Shown in pieces: positions 45,501 to 58,810 of a stretch of DNA of 64,000 bases. Below the pieces are notes generated by a model, which saw nothing but the letters and a program-made list of their open reading frames with translations, was not told where the DNA came from and made no database searches. The DNA lies in assembly GCF_030253575.1 (NCBI RefSeq), contig NC_080563.1:12543001-12607000 (forward strand), written 5' to 3'. Each line of letters opens with the position of its first letter. Within the stretch, counting starts at the first letter, position 1. The position numbers and the translations under genes were made by a program. This stretch comes from Rhododendron vialii. Its lineage: Eukaryota; Streptophyta; Magnoliopsida; Ericales; Ericaceae.

Positions 45501-45988
45501 AGTTGACTGGTTATGAACACAATGCGGTGACCTGTATTGGCATGAAAACAAATATTCCGGTAATTTCATTATTTCGTTCATCTCTCTAGCAAACAGTTTT
45601 CAATCTATTAGAATGATTTGTTCCATCTTTCACCCAACACAATTCAATGATATCCTCGTCTGTGTGCTCTTGTTGCCTGTAGTGTATTTTCTGCTTTTTG
45701 TGAATATAAACATGTTTAAACACAAAAGTGTATATTTAACAATGTATGTACCTCAGGCACTGTAAAACTCGGAAAATAGGTGTATCATGCATGGTTATGC
45801 TATATTTGCTAGTTTTTGAAGTCTTGAGTGTGAATTGATTCCAGGTGATCTTGGATGAAGCAATTGTGAAGCTTAATCCAGAGTTCTTTTGGCTGGGAGG
45901 TGGAGAGGTCGATCTGAAGTTAGGGATCAGGACCTCTGAATTCGTCAACTTTGTAAAACCTTTCATTGTTAGCTGTAGCGGTGCATGA
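39551..45988 (+). CDS. YbaK/EbsC (aminoacyl-tRNA deacylase-like) domain protein
   Basis: Five exons: 39551-39850, 43948-44025, 44104-44188, 45471-45559 and 45845-45988. Phases are consistent, all borders are GT..AG, and the total is 231 residues. The N-terminal third (MESSLGELERRQTQILQRIT) is a predicted coiled-coil. The rest matches a plant family with the YbaK/prolyl-tRNA-synthetase-associated fold, including 'KYYVVVVQYTARFNAETVKN', 'LAPEEISQKLTGYEHNAVTC' and 'ILDEAIVKLNPEFFWLGGGE'. Bacterial YbaK and ProX hydrolyse mischarged tRNAs; the plant protein's activity is not established here. Exon 3 ends after one base of a Leu codon completed by exon 4. Intron 1 is 4.1 kb and contains hAT and LINE debris. 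It is convergent with the ATG8 gene. A 3' untranslated exon after 46348 is possible. Confidence 0.9.
40040..40815 (+). mobile_element. Deleted hAT element with duplicated dimerisation segment
   Basis: Two tandem copies of about 195 bp (about 40230-40423 and 40445-40636) each encode SRVSQDRLNGLTVLPIEKDT followed by 'KKLDYEDFISSFAAIS'. This resembles the C-terminal dimerisation region of plant hAT transposases of the TTF/MYM-type group. Both copies end at the same stop. GGGCCCC-containing blocks at about 40055-40110 and 40750-40790 in inverted orientation probably mark the element ends. All N-terminal and catalytic transposase parts are absent. It lies in intron 1 of the YbaK-domain gene. Confidence 0.7.
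41330..41698 (+). mobile_element. LINE 3' end fragment
   Basis: One frame encodes RNSRIFCQIGKDSYAVGKRI and 'IEDKIKATMCSWRNL', the extreme C-terminus of a plant LINE ORF2, and stops at about 41570. It is followed by a 3' tail with TTGGGCTTAGTCCCTTTATA and a short A-run at 41691-41696. An upstream in-frame TAG shows decay. It is severely 5'-truncated and lies within intron 1 of the YbaK-domain gene. Confidence 0.75.
41699..43947. other. Distal intron 1 of the YbaK-domain gene
   Basis: Mostly unique-looking intron. 'cgattcacaagtcgattcgcgattcatg' type text at about 42325 and related inverted text at 43100-43165 may mark the ends of an old element of about 850 bp. A short (CG/CA)n tract lies at about 43767-43783. 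No exon was recognised. Confidence 0.4.
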
Positions 45989-46990
45989 TTGCTCCCATTG
46001 ATTCGTTAGCAAATAGATTAGAGAAGACATTATGGTTTTTGCATTCGGTGGTTGTTTGGGGGCTCACAAATGTGAAAATGCATTGCCACCGGTAATTTGT
46101 TGATCTTTATGGGGAAAACAATTACAATAGTATTGAACAAAAGTCCATTGTGTGAGATCAACAGTTGGGAATTCGTGCAATGGAAGATGCTTGCTACTCA
46201 GATTGTATATATCATGCTTCTGCTTCAGGGCGTTCTCTTTAAAACTGGCTCGTGTGCGCCTGTACTATTCCATGTATTCGTGCATGAAGAGGCTATAGTG
46301 TTACTTGAAATGATGAATATATGATATCCAAACATTGATAATTTTGCAGGGACCCTTTTTCGACAAATTGAATGGCTTTCTCAGTCTCTCAGAGTCGCTT
46401 CAAACTCCTATAGACCTCCTTGAAAACATTGGTGAAATTCCTGTTCTGGGGATTGGTTTAGCTCACCCTTTACTCGTAGGCAATCAATAATGATTCAGTT
46501 GAGTGGAGCTCGTCATGGTGCCATCTATCATCTATGGCAATGGATTTAAAGGCCTACCCCGGTGAAACCAAGCATGCTGCAATATGTTCTTTATTAAGTA
46601 TATACAACAGTGTTCTGTCACCAACCAATGAAAAAACTCACGGAAGTGGTACTGCATGGTATGATCTGTGGGAGGCAGGGAGCCTAGGTGTGTCCACTTA
46701 ACCACAGTTGGGGTACTTAATTGGCAAACATTGCACTCAACATTAGTCCTGGATCATTTAACCATGCAACGGAACACTTAAATTGCTTCCACTCTGGTTT
46801 GAACTATAATTGAAGAACAGGAATAAGATCAAATGCAAATTTATTACAACGTGTCACAGGTGACTTACGTAATACATGTTTATTATCTATACATGATTGT
46901 ACTCTGGTAAGTCTCATAACATGCGCACAATGACGACAATATTTCAAGCAAGGCAATTGAAATTCGATGTAATCTCCAAGTTACCATATG

Positions 46991-49097
<2,107 letters not shown>

Positions 49098-49102
49098 TTA
49101 AC

Positions 49103-49408
49103 CTGAAATCGCAGCTCAAAATCATTCAAAACCCTTTCTCCCAAATTTACATACAACCAAGGAAAAGGCTTTTTAAAAGCCAAAAAAAGGACATCATCTA
49201 ACAACCCTAGACCAAATTTCTGGCTTCTTTGATTCAAAATATCGGATACCCATCGCCCAACCCAACCTTAAGTTGTTGACCTTAAATTGTCGTGGATAAC
49301 GAAAAATAAAAAGCACGAATATAACGATACTACATGAAGGGGAATCTACTTGTAGTTTGTCAAATAACCAGAAAGTTCAGAGAAAATCCGAAGGAGAAGG
49401 GACCATAC
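49103..49408 (-). other. Probable intron in the ATG8 5' leader
   Basis: On the minus strand GAAAAG|GTATGG at 49408 is a donor and ATTTCAG at 49103 an acceptor five bases before the ATG. The region between is AT-rich with no upstream coding start that fits. Leader introns are common in plant ATG8 genes. Confidence 0.5.
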
Positions 49409-49599
49409 CTTTTCGAAGAAGAATTGGGCGATGAGATAGAAAAGATAAAACAGCTTTCTTGTTGCCGAACGCGAACGCGAACGCGAAGTGGGTTTGATTG
49501 TAGTAGATAAAATAATGGCAGCTGGCCAGCTATGCATTGCTTTCGTTTCCAAACTACTCTATTTCTCTTTCTTTCTTTCTTTTTCATGGTTACAGGTGT

Positions 49600-50405
49600 T
49601 CAGATCAATTTACGCGCATTTTAATTAATTTATTTTTCGGCCCAATTGAAGGCAGGTCATTCACGTCAAAATTAAATGATTCACAAGAAATAACTCTCTT
49701 GACCCCAATATTCAAACGTGATTAATTGTGTGGAAAGCAAACTGACCAACCAAACCGACCAACCTTGGGGCTAAACTACTCCATTTATTTCCTCCTAATC
49801 TTCAATAATATCCATTTGTTATGGACGAAGCTCCCATCCAGTGTTTGTCACCTCTGGTCCGGTTAAGTTTGGGCCTTTGTGGCCCTCTACTTGGTTCATA
49901 ATAATGATCAGAATTGTTTATTTTGTAGATCTTATCAAGTATAAAATGCAAAAGAAAAATTAGTTTGATCGAACGTTAAAAGCCATATGAGGGAGACAGA
50001 TTTGTGCGAGAAAAATGAGAGATAAGTTTCAAATCATATTTTCTTATGTCATTTTTCCTCACTTTGACTCTGTTTTGTTTATATATCTGTGGATATTCGA
50101 TCAAGCTAATTTTTCGCTACTAGACGAGATCTATAAAATTAACGATTCCGATCGTTACTTTGGGCCAAATAAAGGCCCACAAAAGCCCAAACTAGATTGG
50201 ACTAGAGGATAACAACGCTGGGTGGGACCATTGTCCATTTCTTATTCGGTCGAGAAACGTATAGAATGGACACTAACAAAAATTCCCCCAAAAAACTAGT
50301 AAAATACGTGACTTGAAAGGGCTTAGGTATAATTCTTACGCATACAGATGGTCCAAATGCTAAATTGTGTCAAACTGGAAAAACCATATACGACCCCATA
50401 GTGTT
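49600..50405. other. ATG8 upstream region, no other gene recognised
   Basis: AT-rich DNA. 50125-50200 carries the dispersed 'gagatctataaaattaacgattccgatcgtt' phrase related to copies at 39.3 and 61.6-61.9 kb. No coding exon was recognised. Confidence 0.4.
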
Positions 50406-50410
50406 AAACC

Positions 50411-50582
50411 TGTTTTTTTTTTTATTAGCAGGGTTAATGGGGTGTTAGAGTTAGCATTGGGGGTTCAGACCGACTCCAGAGGATATTCATAGCCCTAACC
50501 CCCAAAGCCCGTCCCTCGTGAGGCTCGAACCGAGGACTCCACGGAGGGGGAGACTATCAACTGCACTAGCAGTTGGTGTGCA
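50411..50582 (-). mobile_element. tRNA-derived SINE (minus strand)
   Basis: Read on the minus strand, TAGTGCAGTTGATAG resembles a Pol III A box and GGTTCGAGCC is a B box about 30 bp later. The body of about 170 bp ends in an A-run (a T-run at 50411-50422 on the plus strand). This is the layout of a plant tRNA-derived SINE. Target duplications were not resolved. Confidence 0.7.
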
Positions 50583-50664
50583 ACTTGGTTCAGATTTGTT
50601 CGGGGTGTTTAGAATATTTCTTAATAAAAATTTACACAAACAAATCTGAACCTTCCAAAACACT

Positions 50665-50783
50665 TTTGGACGGCTCAAATGAAAAAAATGGACCAAATTT
50701 GACAGGATCCGACTCCCACCTTTTGTTTTGGACGGCTCGGATGATAAAAATGGACCAAACTTGACAGGATCCAACTCCGACCT
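50665..50783. repeat. Tandem duplication of about 60 bp
   Basis: The phrase TTTTGGACGGCTCAAATGAA and following 'tggaccaaatttgacaggatccgactccc' is repeated with a few changes at 50724-50783. It is likely a repeat-element fragment. Confidence 0.8.
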
Positions 50784-52016
50784 AAAAGGTGAGAAACATT
50801 ACCTAAGAATTAGATTGATGAGAAGTCCCTATATTTGGTTAAGTTGATTTTTTTTATAGTCAAAGCTAGGAAACTGTGACCCATAGAGAATGGGTAATAT
50901 TCACAAACCTTGTATATGGTTTAGGGGACTGTCTGTAATTCTTTCTCAAGTTGTGAGATGTTTTTATTGCCATTATGGGTGGGGCCCTTACTACTTAGAA
51001 TCGGTTAATTTTGTATGTGATCTTTTTACCCAAGGAGAGTATCCAAGTCAAAGGTTTCTTGTACAATGTACTCAAAAAGCATATGCGCTAAAATTTTAGC
51101 AGGTTTTAAAACTTTAGATTAGAAGACTTGGGGAGGAAAATAAGTGCTTATGAGAATCAAACCCTAACCATATGCATGTAAGTATAAAGGAGACATCAAC
51201 TCCACTCCACTTCACTTGCCTTTATTAGGTTGTTTGATTAGATCATCCAGTCATTTTGTTTAGATGCAGATTGTTGTGCTCATTTCATCGGAATATACAA
51301 ACTTTTTTACTTCTTCAAAATGGGATAACACGCGAGGAAAATGGGATAACGCGCGAGGGGAAGTGTTAGTACCATAGAGATGATAAACCTTCGCCTTCAA
51401 ATGTAATGGTTAGATTACATCTCCCTGAGATTGAATATATTCAATGTCATGAAGAGCATTTGCCTGAGCATTTACATTACCTCCTTATTGTATTCTAGAA
51501 AGTCTCATGAAATAATTGGTGATCTAACAGTATGAGCGGTAAATTTAATATTTTGATTGCACTCCAATAAAACTAACTACGTATAGTTATAGGGGATAAG
51601 CCCCATGAGTACCGCACGAGATGGCACCCTCCAGAGTAGAGCTGAAAATTAATCATTGGCCCACCCCTTGAGACGCGAATGGGGCTCTCACTAGGGAACG
51701 ACAGACAACTTGGGTTATCAAAAAGAAGTCTCAAGTTTTAGGCATGTCGTGGATGTTTGTCACTTCAAAGTTCAATAACATCCAGAGGAGTCTCTAGCAC
51801 CGTGTGCGTTCAAGTAAGCTCATTGAAAATTGATTTGCAATTTACGACAACTGACAATCTAACTTCAATCCCGTAGCATTGATATCTAAACCAATGTTGA
51901 TGTTATAAATTCAAATAGCAACCTTAGTAGGACACATTGATTAGCGCGAACGATCTCGTCAACACGAAAGAGAAAGATAGTCAATAGGTAAAGAAAGATT
52001 GCTCATTTTACAACAA

Positions 52017-52020
<4 letters not shown>
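50784..52020. other. Intergenic, no gene recognised
   Basis: Contains a 69-codon plus-strand frame at 50890 that matches no family I recognise. A short near-duplicate phrase 'gggataac.cgcgagg' lies at 51320 and 51344. No RNA gene was recognised. Confidence 0.4.

Positions 52021-52078
<58 letters not shown>
52021..52078. repeat. (GA)n microsatellite
   Basis: About 28 perfect GA units lie just downstream of the HAD hydrolase gene (which ends at 52211 on the minus strand). Confidence 0.95.
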
Positions 52079-52080
<2 letters not shown>

Positions 52081-52210
52081 TACTAGAAAAACATGTAATG
52101 CTTATGTCTGTGGACCAGAATCAATTAACATTTTTTGACTATGATACAATGGATATCTTTTCCATCGTATCAGTACATATTCAGCATTTAAGAAATGCCT
52201 GCAAAACTCA

Positions 52211-53348
52211 TTAGCAAGTCCGATTTTCAGAAGTAAGCCATTCCTGTGCAGCCACTAGGTCATCTAGAACAGGTGCACCTGATTTTCTCCAATCATTGGC
52301 ATCTGGAGTCTTAAACCTATCCAACAACAATGCATGCATCCCCACACTTTTTGCCGGCAGATAGTCCTTCCTCATGCTGTCTCCAATGTGTAGGGCTTCT
52401 TCTGGTGCAACGTTTCCGGCCTTCTGCAACGCAATCTCGTATATCTTAGGGTTTGGCTTTTCCACACCTTCAATACCAGAGAACACACCAAAGTCCCACT
52501 CGGTTCCCTAAATACAAAATCACAAGATATTACCACAATTTCAGGCGCTTAGCGGTACAAAAGAAACCAACAAAGTAGAAGTTTCAATGAGATCGTTCTA
52601 CTTTAATATTACCTGATTCAAACCCAAAGCAGGAAGAATCACCTCCTGATAACGGTATTCGGAGTTACTAACTATCCCTACTTTGAGACCGTTTTTACGA
52701 GCCCATCTTAGGAATGGTTGAGAATCCGGAAAGATAGTATAAGGTGCAGATGAACCGAACATTGCATATATGCGCTTGAATACCTTCTCAAATGTGTCCT
52801 CATCATAATCGTACCCTGCCTGTCAAGAATTCAAGATCAACAATCATTCATTCCTTGGAAATGATAAGGTTGTGTTTGGATGATGGATCCATGTGGCAAT
52901 ATTCAGAGGAAAGGAAAACATAAGGAAGATAATGAAAGTGATTGTGTTAAATTCACGTCTTCTGTTTTCCTGTCATTTCCTTACCCTCGATATATCCCTC
53001 CAATAATTCGTGATTTAAACACAGCCCAAAGGTCTCATTAGAGAAAAAGGCAGGGAATGCAAGGAAACATGATCAATTAATATATCTTACCCTGATAAAG
53101 GAGTCTCTCACGCAAGTCTTCCACCAAACAATATTGGGCATTTTGTCCCGATGACCAAAACATGGATGATTCTTTGCCATATTGGAGTATGCAAGTTTAA
53201 AGCCCTCGTGCACACGTTTGTAATCAGGACAAGGCAATCCAACAGATTTGGCAGCCATACAATAGTAGTCCCCAAGTTCCCCTTTGTAAGCAAGGAGTGT
53301 ACCAGTAACATCCACTGTGATACAGCGTAATTTTGCTAATAAAGCCAT
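52211..53348 (-). CDS. HDHD3: HAD-superfamily hydrolase, HDHD3-like
   Basis: Three exons on the minus strand: 53091-53348, 52613-52819 and 52211-52507. All junctions are phase 0 with GT..AG borders, giving 253 residues. HAD motif I is 'ITVDVTGTLL' with the nucleophile Asp13. Motif II is 'VGIVSNSE' with Ser137, motif III Lys172 in 'GVEKPNPKIYE', and motif IV 'HIGDSMRKDY' (about 195-204). A helical C1 cap (about residues 20-110) sits between motifs I and II. The layout matches plant proteins related to HDHD3. The usual second Asp of motif I (DxD) is Thr15; this residue normally acts as acid/base in phosphatases. Substrate and compartment are unknown and no obvious transit peptide is seen. A leader exon may lie at 54491-54600. 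Confidence 0.93.
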
Positions 53349-54312
53349 GTTGAAAGATGGTTCTGCTGCAGTTTCTTGTGTTCTAGATCACAGATATGAT
53401 CTCGGGCGAGTTTGATATATCACTTAAATCCAAGTTCTTGAGGAAGGTTGCAAGCACACCGACTGATGCAAAGAACAACCACACCCATTATAAGAGCAAT
53501 ACCTCATGCATCAAGAATTCAATGTGCGTTATAAAATGCTTTGTTGATATCTCAAGGAAACAAAGATTTCCCAACCTGAATGTTACTTTCAGTTTCAGCT
53601 AATTGTTGTGCCTTAAACAATAAATTGATTAGTGGTTTACATTCCACTAATCAAGGGTGTAAAACCTTTGCCATTCTTTTGGCAAAATGACACAATTTAT
53701 TGCCAAAAAATGAGAATGGCAATGACAAATTGACATTTATGGGTGTGGATGCTCTAGTGGGTCAAGAAAGTTAGAAAGCAGTACTAAGCTAGTCACCGGA
53801 AAAAATCCAACTTCTGGAATCAAAAGCCATCATCTTAGGCTACTAAATTGACCAAAATCATTACTAAGTAGAACTACAGTACATCGTAAAATCTTTACCA
53901 CTGAAGACTGCATTTACAAGTAGTTGACTATTGGATAGAGCATGCCCAACAGCGAAAATTGCTCATCAACCATCAAATCTAACTTAAAGGTTGTATTCGT
54001 GAATCGTGACCGTTTTTCTACGTCCATCAAACACTATGACAGACTAATTAATCAGAACTCAAGAACACGAGCTTAATTGATTTTCATTTCACCATATCTG
54101 ATACACATGTACCAAAATGTAGAAACTCAAATTCAAGCAGCTGGCGGGCCTTGCCCACAAAGACATCGTTCCATTTTATTTCCATGTCAATTTTTACAGA
54201 AGAGAAAAATGAATGTTTGTAATCTGTGCACTGCCTCATAAAAATGGAAAAACAACAGATCCAAACCATTGAAATAGAAAGGTCACCAGTAATTCATCAT
54301 CAGCACAACCGC

Positions 54313-54313
<1 letters not shown>
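53349..54313. other. Upstream of the HAD gene, possible leader intron
   Basis: AG acceptors lie just before the ATG on the minus strand (CTGCAG near 53360-53368). A GTATGTTC donor at 54489 suggests a leader exon upstream. A small palindrome 'tagtggtttacattccacta' is at about 53630. No other coding exon was recognised. Confidence 0.35.

Positions 54314-54372
<59 letters not shown>
54314..54372. repeat. (GA)n microsatellite
   Basis: About 29 GA units lie in the presumed leader intron of the HAD hydrolase gene. Confidence 0.95.
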
Positions 54373-54376
<4 letters not shown>

Positions 54377-54599
54377 TGTTTCTCATCAGATTGCTTGGAT
54401 TAACTCGAATTCCAACAATCCGAATAAAAGAAGCACAATTTTAACAGATATAGAAAAACCCACAAAGGTATTGAGGATTTCGAACATACCCAGAAGCTCA
54501 AATGGATGGGAATCTGCTTTGGTTCGGTCAAAACGCCATTTGTAGCCGAGCTTTGCTTGATCTTTCTTTAGCCTTTTTTTTCTTTTCTTTTGATCTGCT

Positions 54600-55715
54600 A
54601 CCAAATCTTTAGCTTCAGTATTAGTACTAGTTTAGTTGTTAGTACTTCCACAGTCGTCCCATGTTTTAAGATTTCTATGGATCAATGCTTGCAAATATAT
54701 CCTTGTACTTTCGTTATTCTACTTTTTGGCCTCCATTTCCTTCTTCTTTTATTTTCTAAATATTTTTCTTCTCTGATCATCTTCACCTCTACTTCCAATT
54801 TACGAATTGATTACCTTCTCCTTAAGTTGCTTTTGTCTAGAAACACATCTTGATCCTGATTTCTTTACAATTTTCTTTACTTTTTGGTGTACTGGGTCTT
54901 TCTGAAACAAGCAAAAGTCATGATAAATGGGTCCGGTCAAGGAAGAGAGGCAACATTACAAACTATTTGTAAAAACAAGTACAATTAACTTGCATACGAG
55001 ATGTAACAGGTAAGAGATTTTTCTTATTGATTACTATGAAAACGCAAGAATGCTTATTTACTTTCTCATTTGTGTATGAGTATCAGGCGTAAATTATTAA
55101 TTTGCATGAAAGAAAATTTAGTGACTTAAAATTGTGATTGGCACATAACATCGTCTCTACTTTCTAAAAGGCCAAATTGAATCAGGTGTGTACTTAGGTG
55201 CCATGAAAAATAGCTCAGGAGCTCAACTCTACTTCTAATGTGCTAATCTAATTATTTTAATAATACTTACTTTTGTCCATCAAATAAAAAAAAAACATCG
55301 CCTCTACCTACCAAATATATTTTACAGGTGATTGTAGTTAGTTTGTCTTGAAAAAGAAAGTTTACCGTTTTACTAAAATAAACATGTAACTATGTATACT
55401 TGGAAGAAACTGCGAACACAAGTCGAATGTAGTCCTCCATTAGTGAGCTTAATCAACCCCAACCAGGATTTGCTTGAGGGAGAGTCGATGACTAAACAAA
55501 AGGGATGGATATGCATAGAATTCAACTGTTTATGAGGACGAGTTCGATTCAAAGTTTAGGCTAGGGTGGATAAACAATACACGAAAAGATGAAGGGTGAA
55601 AGAAGAAATAAGAAGAGTTGAGGAAAACTGTGGTCTTTTTAATTTCCTGGTGAGCAAGAAACCGTGGTTTGGTCTGCTCCCTTCGCTGTGGTTTTGGCAG
55701 TCAGAATAAGTAGTA
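54600..55715. other. Intergenic, no gene recognised
   Basis: AT-rich DNA without a supported exon, RNA gene or element border. Confidence 0.45.
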
Positions 55716-55953
55716 CTCTTTCCGTCCCATTCTAGTTATTCATTTTCGTTTTTCGTGTCGTTCTTTCAACGTTTATATTTTTCAATACAAATCTTTAAAA
55801 ATATGCAATATAGATCTTATTTGATAGTTCTCGATTAGATTTATAATACAAAATTTTTAAAATTATAAAAAATAATATAAATTGAGAGATATAAGCGTTG
55901 AAAGAACAACACGAAAAACGAAAATGAACAACTAAAATGGAATGAACGGAGTA
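55714..55953. mobile_element. Stowaway-type MITE (copy 3, well preserved)
   Basis: The element 55716-55951 (236 bp) begins CTCTTTCCGTCCCATTCTAG and ends with the near-perfect complement (CTAAAATGGAATGAACGGAG). TA lies on both sides (55714-55715, 55952-55953). The arms pair over about 70 bp ('ttcgtttttcgtgtcgttctttcaacg'), so the whole element can fold into a hairpin. Confidence 0.88.
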
Positions 55954-56453
55954 GTAGAATAGAATATGATTCAGGTTTTCAAAAAAGTGGGCCGGCCCGA
56001 TAATCTCTCCCTATTTGTTTTATGGAGGTGAGAAAAGAACCATTCATTACGGGAATTAAGTGATTTGGTTCTATGAGTTAATTTATATTAATTGTTTCTG
56101 TTCAAGATCAATCTGAAAGCGAATAGATATCAATAAAAGTAATTATATAAACATATAGTATGAATTTTTTTTTGTACTTGTATTTTATGGGAGTAAACTT
56201 TTTAAAAGTCGACTAGTGCCTATAGTGAATTTTAGTGACAGTTTGATGACGTTGGAATGGATTTCGTTGTAAACTAGTATATGTTTTTATTTAATTATTT
56301 CATCCAACTTTTGAATGCTACAAATGATTTACAATCTTCGTATGTTAAAATGATTTGGATTAGTCCAGTTTTATAAAAAGTTTGATTACTTTTCATAACC
56401 TTCTATCCGCAAGATAATTCTTTTTTTTTTTTTTTTTGATGTATTGGTTTTAG
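55954..56453. other. Intergenic, no gene recognised
   Basis: AT-rich DNA with a poly-T run at 56421-56437. No gene was seen. Confidence 0.45.
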
Positions 56454-56575
56454 AGAAATGATATTGACACTCCAAAAATTGATGCAGGCATTCCAAAAAA
56501 TAAAGGAAAGTGGCTTTGGAATTACACTGATTTTGGAGTGCATGCATCAATTTTTTGAGTGTCAATATCATTTTC
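56454..56575. repeat. Near-perfect hairpin of 122 bp
   Basis: The left arm GAAATGATATTGACACTCCA with 'aaaattgatgcaggcattcc' pairs with the right arm 'ttttggagtgcatgcatcaattttttgagtgtcaatatcattttc'. The loop is about 30 bp. It is a short MITE or hairpin-RNA-like structure; the target site is unclear. Confidence 0.8.
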
Positions 56576-58100
56576 CTTGATTTTATTCCCTTGTTATCAA
56601 CGAAAGATATCCGCAAGAATTAAGAGTAGCTTGATTTTTTATTCACTACACCTCGAACCAATTCTGTCCCTGCTCACCCTTATATTTTCTATCTGGTTTC
56701 TCTACTCGATAGTCCATTAACTTTACCTCTATTGTCAGGAAAAATATTGGGCAGTGCTGGAACACTCTATGCTTGTCTCTTTACCTCAACACTATCCAAA
56801 TCAAAATTCCTATTCCAAATACAACTTAACATGATCTTCGACTGCGTGTGATTTGCTAAAAACCAGAGCTCAAACAGAAAAAAAGAAGCTCATTATATAG
56901 CAAGATTGAGTAGGAGAAAACCAAATTACCCAAGACTATTGGAAGTCCTAAAATCGAAAGGTTGTAGTCCCTTAGCGAGCATTCAGCCCGTAAAATTTAG
57001 TTCGAAGCACAAAAGCACACCTCCGTCGCTTCATATACTTCGTGGGCAGAGGAGGTAAACTATCTCGACTAATCTCGGGTTCTGTTAGAGTTCAATACTT
57101 GCTGATGTGTGGACTGTTATTTTCCCTCCTGTGAGCACCAGGGAAAACGGAGGTCAACAATCCAACCCTCTTTCATATATAGAGTTGTAAACAAGTCAAG
57201 CAAAATACTCCTACTAGAATACCAATGCTAATAATGCTCAAGCCACTTTCTAAGTCAGCTTCGAAACAGTACTTATATTACAAGAAAAGCTTCATCCTCC
57301 AATCGCTTTGCAAGCACAATCATCTCTCTCTCTCTCTCTCTCTCTCTCCAATGGCTTTCCAAGAACTGTTCAGCAAGTCCAAATTTCTGTATCGGGGATG
57401 CAACAGAAAACACATGGGTACAAGGAACAAAATGACAGACTCTGAAGTCGTAAGTCAAGGACCATCTGAACTGATAAAGAACCAAACGGAAAAATGAAGT
57501 ATCTTACAGAAATAACTACTTGAGTACAAGTTTTTGCAAGGGTTCACAATAACCACTAGTTCGTAACCATGATTCTGTCAGCCGCTCATCGACCATCATC
57601 TAAATTAGAAAAGACAAGAGGCTGAAAAGCAAGAGCACCATTTACGATTGATGTCAGTTGTGTTATGCAATATTTGAAATTGACGATAGAACCAGGTATG
57701 CAGCATAATTTCTCTAAGTACAGAAGAGTTTGAATTTCTATTTAAGAATGAAGCATACCATGTTCGTATAAAGATAAGGAATACTTGATTTCCAACCAAA
57801 AGATATACTTGTTATCATTGCAAGATAAAGCATGCCAGATTGCCAACTAAAGATAGCTCAAACAGAAGAAAAAAAATATGAGAAAACTGCAAATAAGCCC
57901 TGAAGAGTCTGATTTGATGATGTCAAATATTTGAAAGTACACCCAACAGAGGTTCAAGACATAAACAAAAACAAGCATATTGATACCAACATAAATTATC
58001 CCGCATACGTTTTGCGAAATCATAATCCATGAGCCATCAGAGTAGCCCATAAACCTAGGTCAGACAGTCCATAAGGCTAGGTCTGAATCGAGATAGTAAT
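56576..58100. other. 3' flank of the proteasome pseudogene, no gene recognised
   Basis: Contains a (CT)n tract at 57322-57349 followed by a 48-codon frame beginning MAFQELFSK, which matches nothing I recognise. Probably intergenic. Confidence 0.4.
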
Positions 58101-58810
58101 TTAAGATGCCTCAGCAGCTGGTTGGGTCAACCCAAACTTCACTAACAACTTGCTAAGGGAATCTGAAGAGCTCACCTGGTACTTAACTTTCCCAGAAGAG
58201 ACGAAAACCTCAGCTAGTTCAAGCTTATCAGAAGTAAGACTAGTGCTGTCCATAGTCTTGCTTAGCACCTTGAGTGCCAGTTGTACCGCCTCTTCCCTTG
58301 TGATCTCATCCTTGTAATCCTGCTTGAGCATTGACTGAACCCCCTGGTTGTTTGCACCGATTGCTGCAGCTTTCCAACCACCATAGTTTCCACTTGGGTC
58401 GCTCATGTAAAGCTGGAACTGTAGTTCAATCCCAACCGGCAAATAGAAATGAAACACCAAACGGACGAAGCCCGCCAAACTGAGTGTATCCTTGTTTGGT
58501 GTCACATAGAGACTGAACTAGCTGTTCAACTGGCATAGGCTCTTGGTAAGAAAAAGTATATCGCTGGGCCTGGACCCTGGCTGTGTTGATTAGAATGTTT
58601 GCGTCGGACATGATTCCAACAAGGCACATGCAACGTGGTCTGAAGAAGCTTGGAAGTGACTTTCTTTTCTCCAACTAGAACAACCCCATCTTTGGATGGT
58701 ATCCCAATAGCAGTCCCAGCATTCCCAATTGCTTCCATAGCATATTCAACTTGGTAGAGACGACCTTCTGGGGAGAAGATTGTTGTACGGCTGTCATACC
58801 TTCGAGACTT
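58101..58810 (-). pseudogene. PAC1: Pseudogene of 20S proteasome subunit alpha-4 (PAC1)
   Basis: The minus strand encodes most of plant PAC1 without introns. It reads [20 protein letters not shown] and '[13 protein letters not shown]' (about 58810-58640), '[20 protein letters not shown]' to 'FLFAGWD' (about 58620-58426), and 'FQLYMSDPSGNYGGWKAAAI' to 'GLTQPAAEAS' (about 58415-58101). The initiator ATG is AAG. About 37 nt are missing near 58640, removing roughly TSTSTEKMYKI and shifting frame. A second shift lies near 58425, just after a TGA. One codon is lost in 'AEVF.SSGK'. The sequence is about 43 nt shorter than a 250-codon gene. A splice acceptor (TTATGTTAG) directly precedes it, as if a leader intron is retained, so it looks like a decayed duplicate rather than a retrocopy. 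A sequencing error would not explain the larger deletion. Confidence 0.85.

Noticed and set aside
50520-50560. tRNA gene on the minus strand
   Set aside because: The B box is good, but there is no cloverleaf acceptor or anticodon stem, and the A-rich tail fits a SINE.
57225-57497. Small gene beginning MAFQELFSK after a CT tract
   Set aside because: It matches no family I know, has no supported splice partner and lies in the 3' flank of a pseudogene.
58101-58810. Functional PAC1 gene with cryptic introns
   Set aside because: The missing block is only about 37 nt, and there is no GT..AG pair that would restore the frame at either break. The start codon is also lost.
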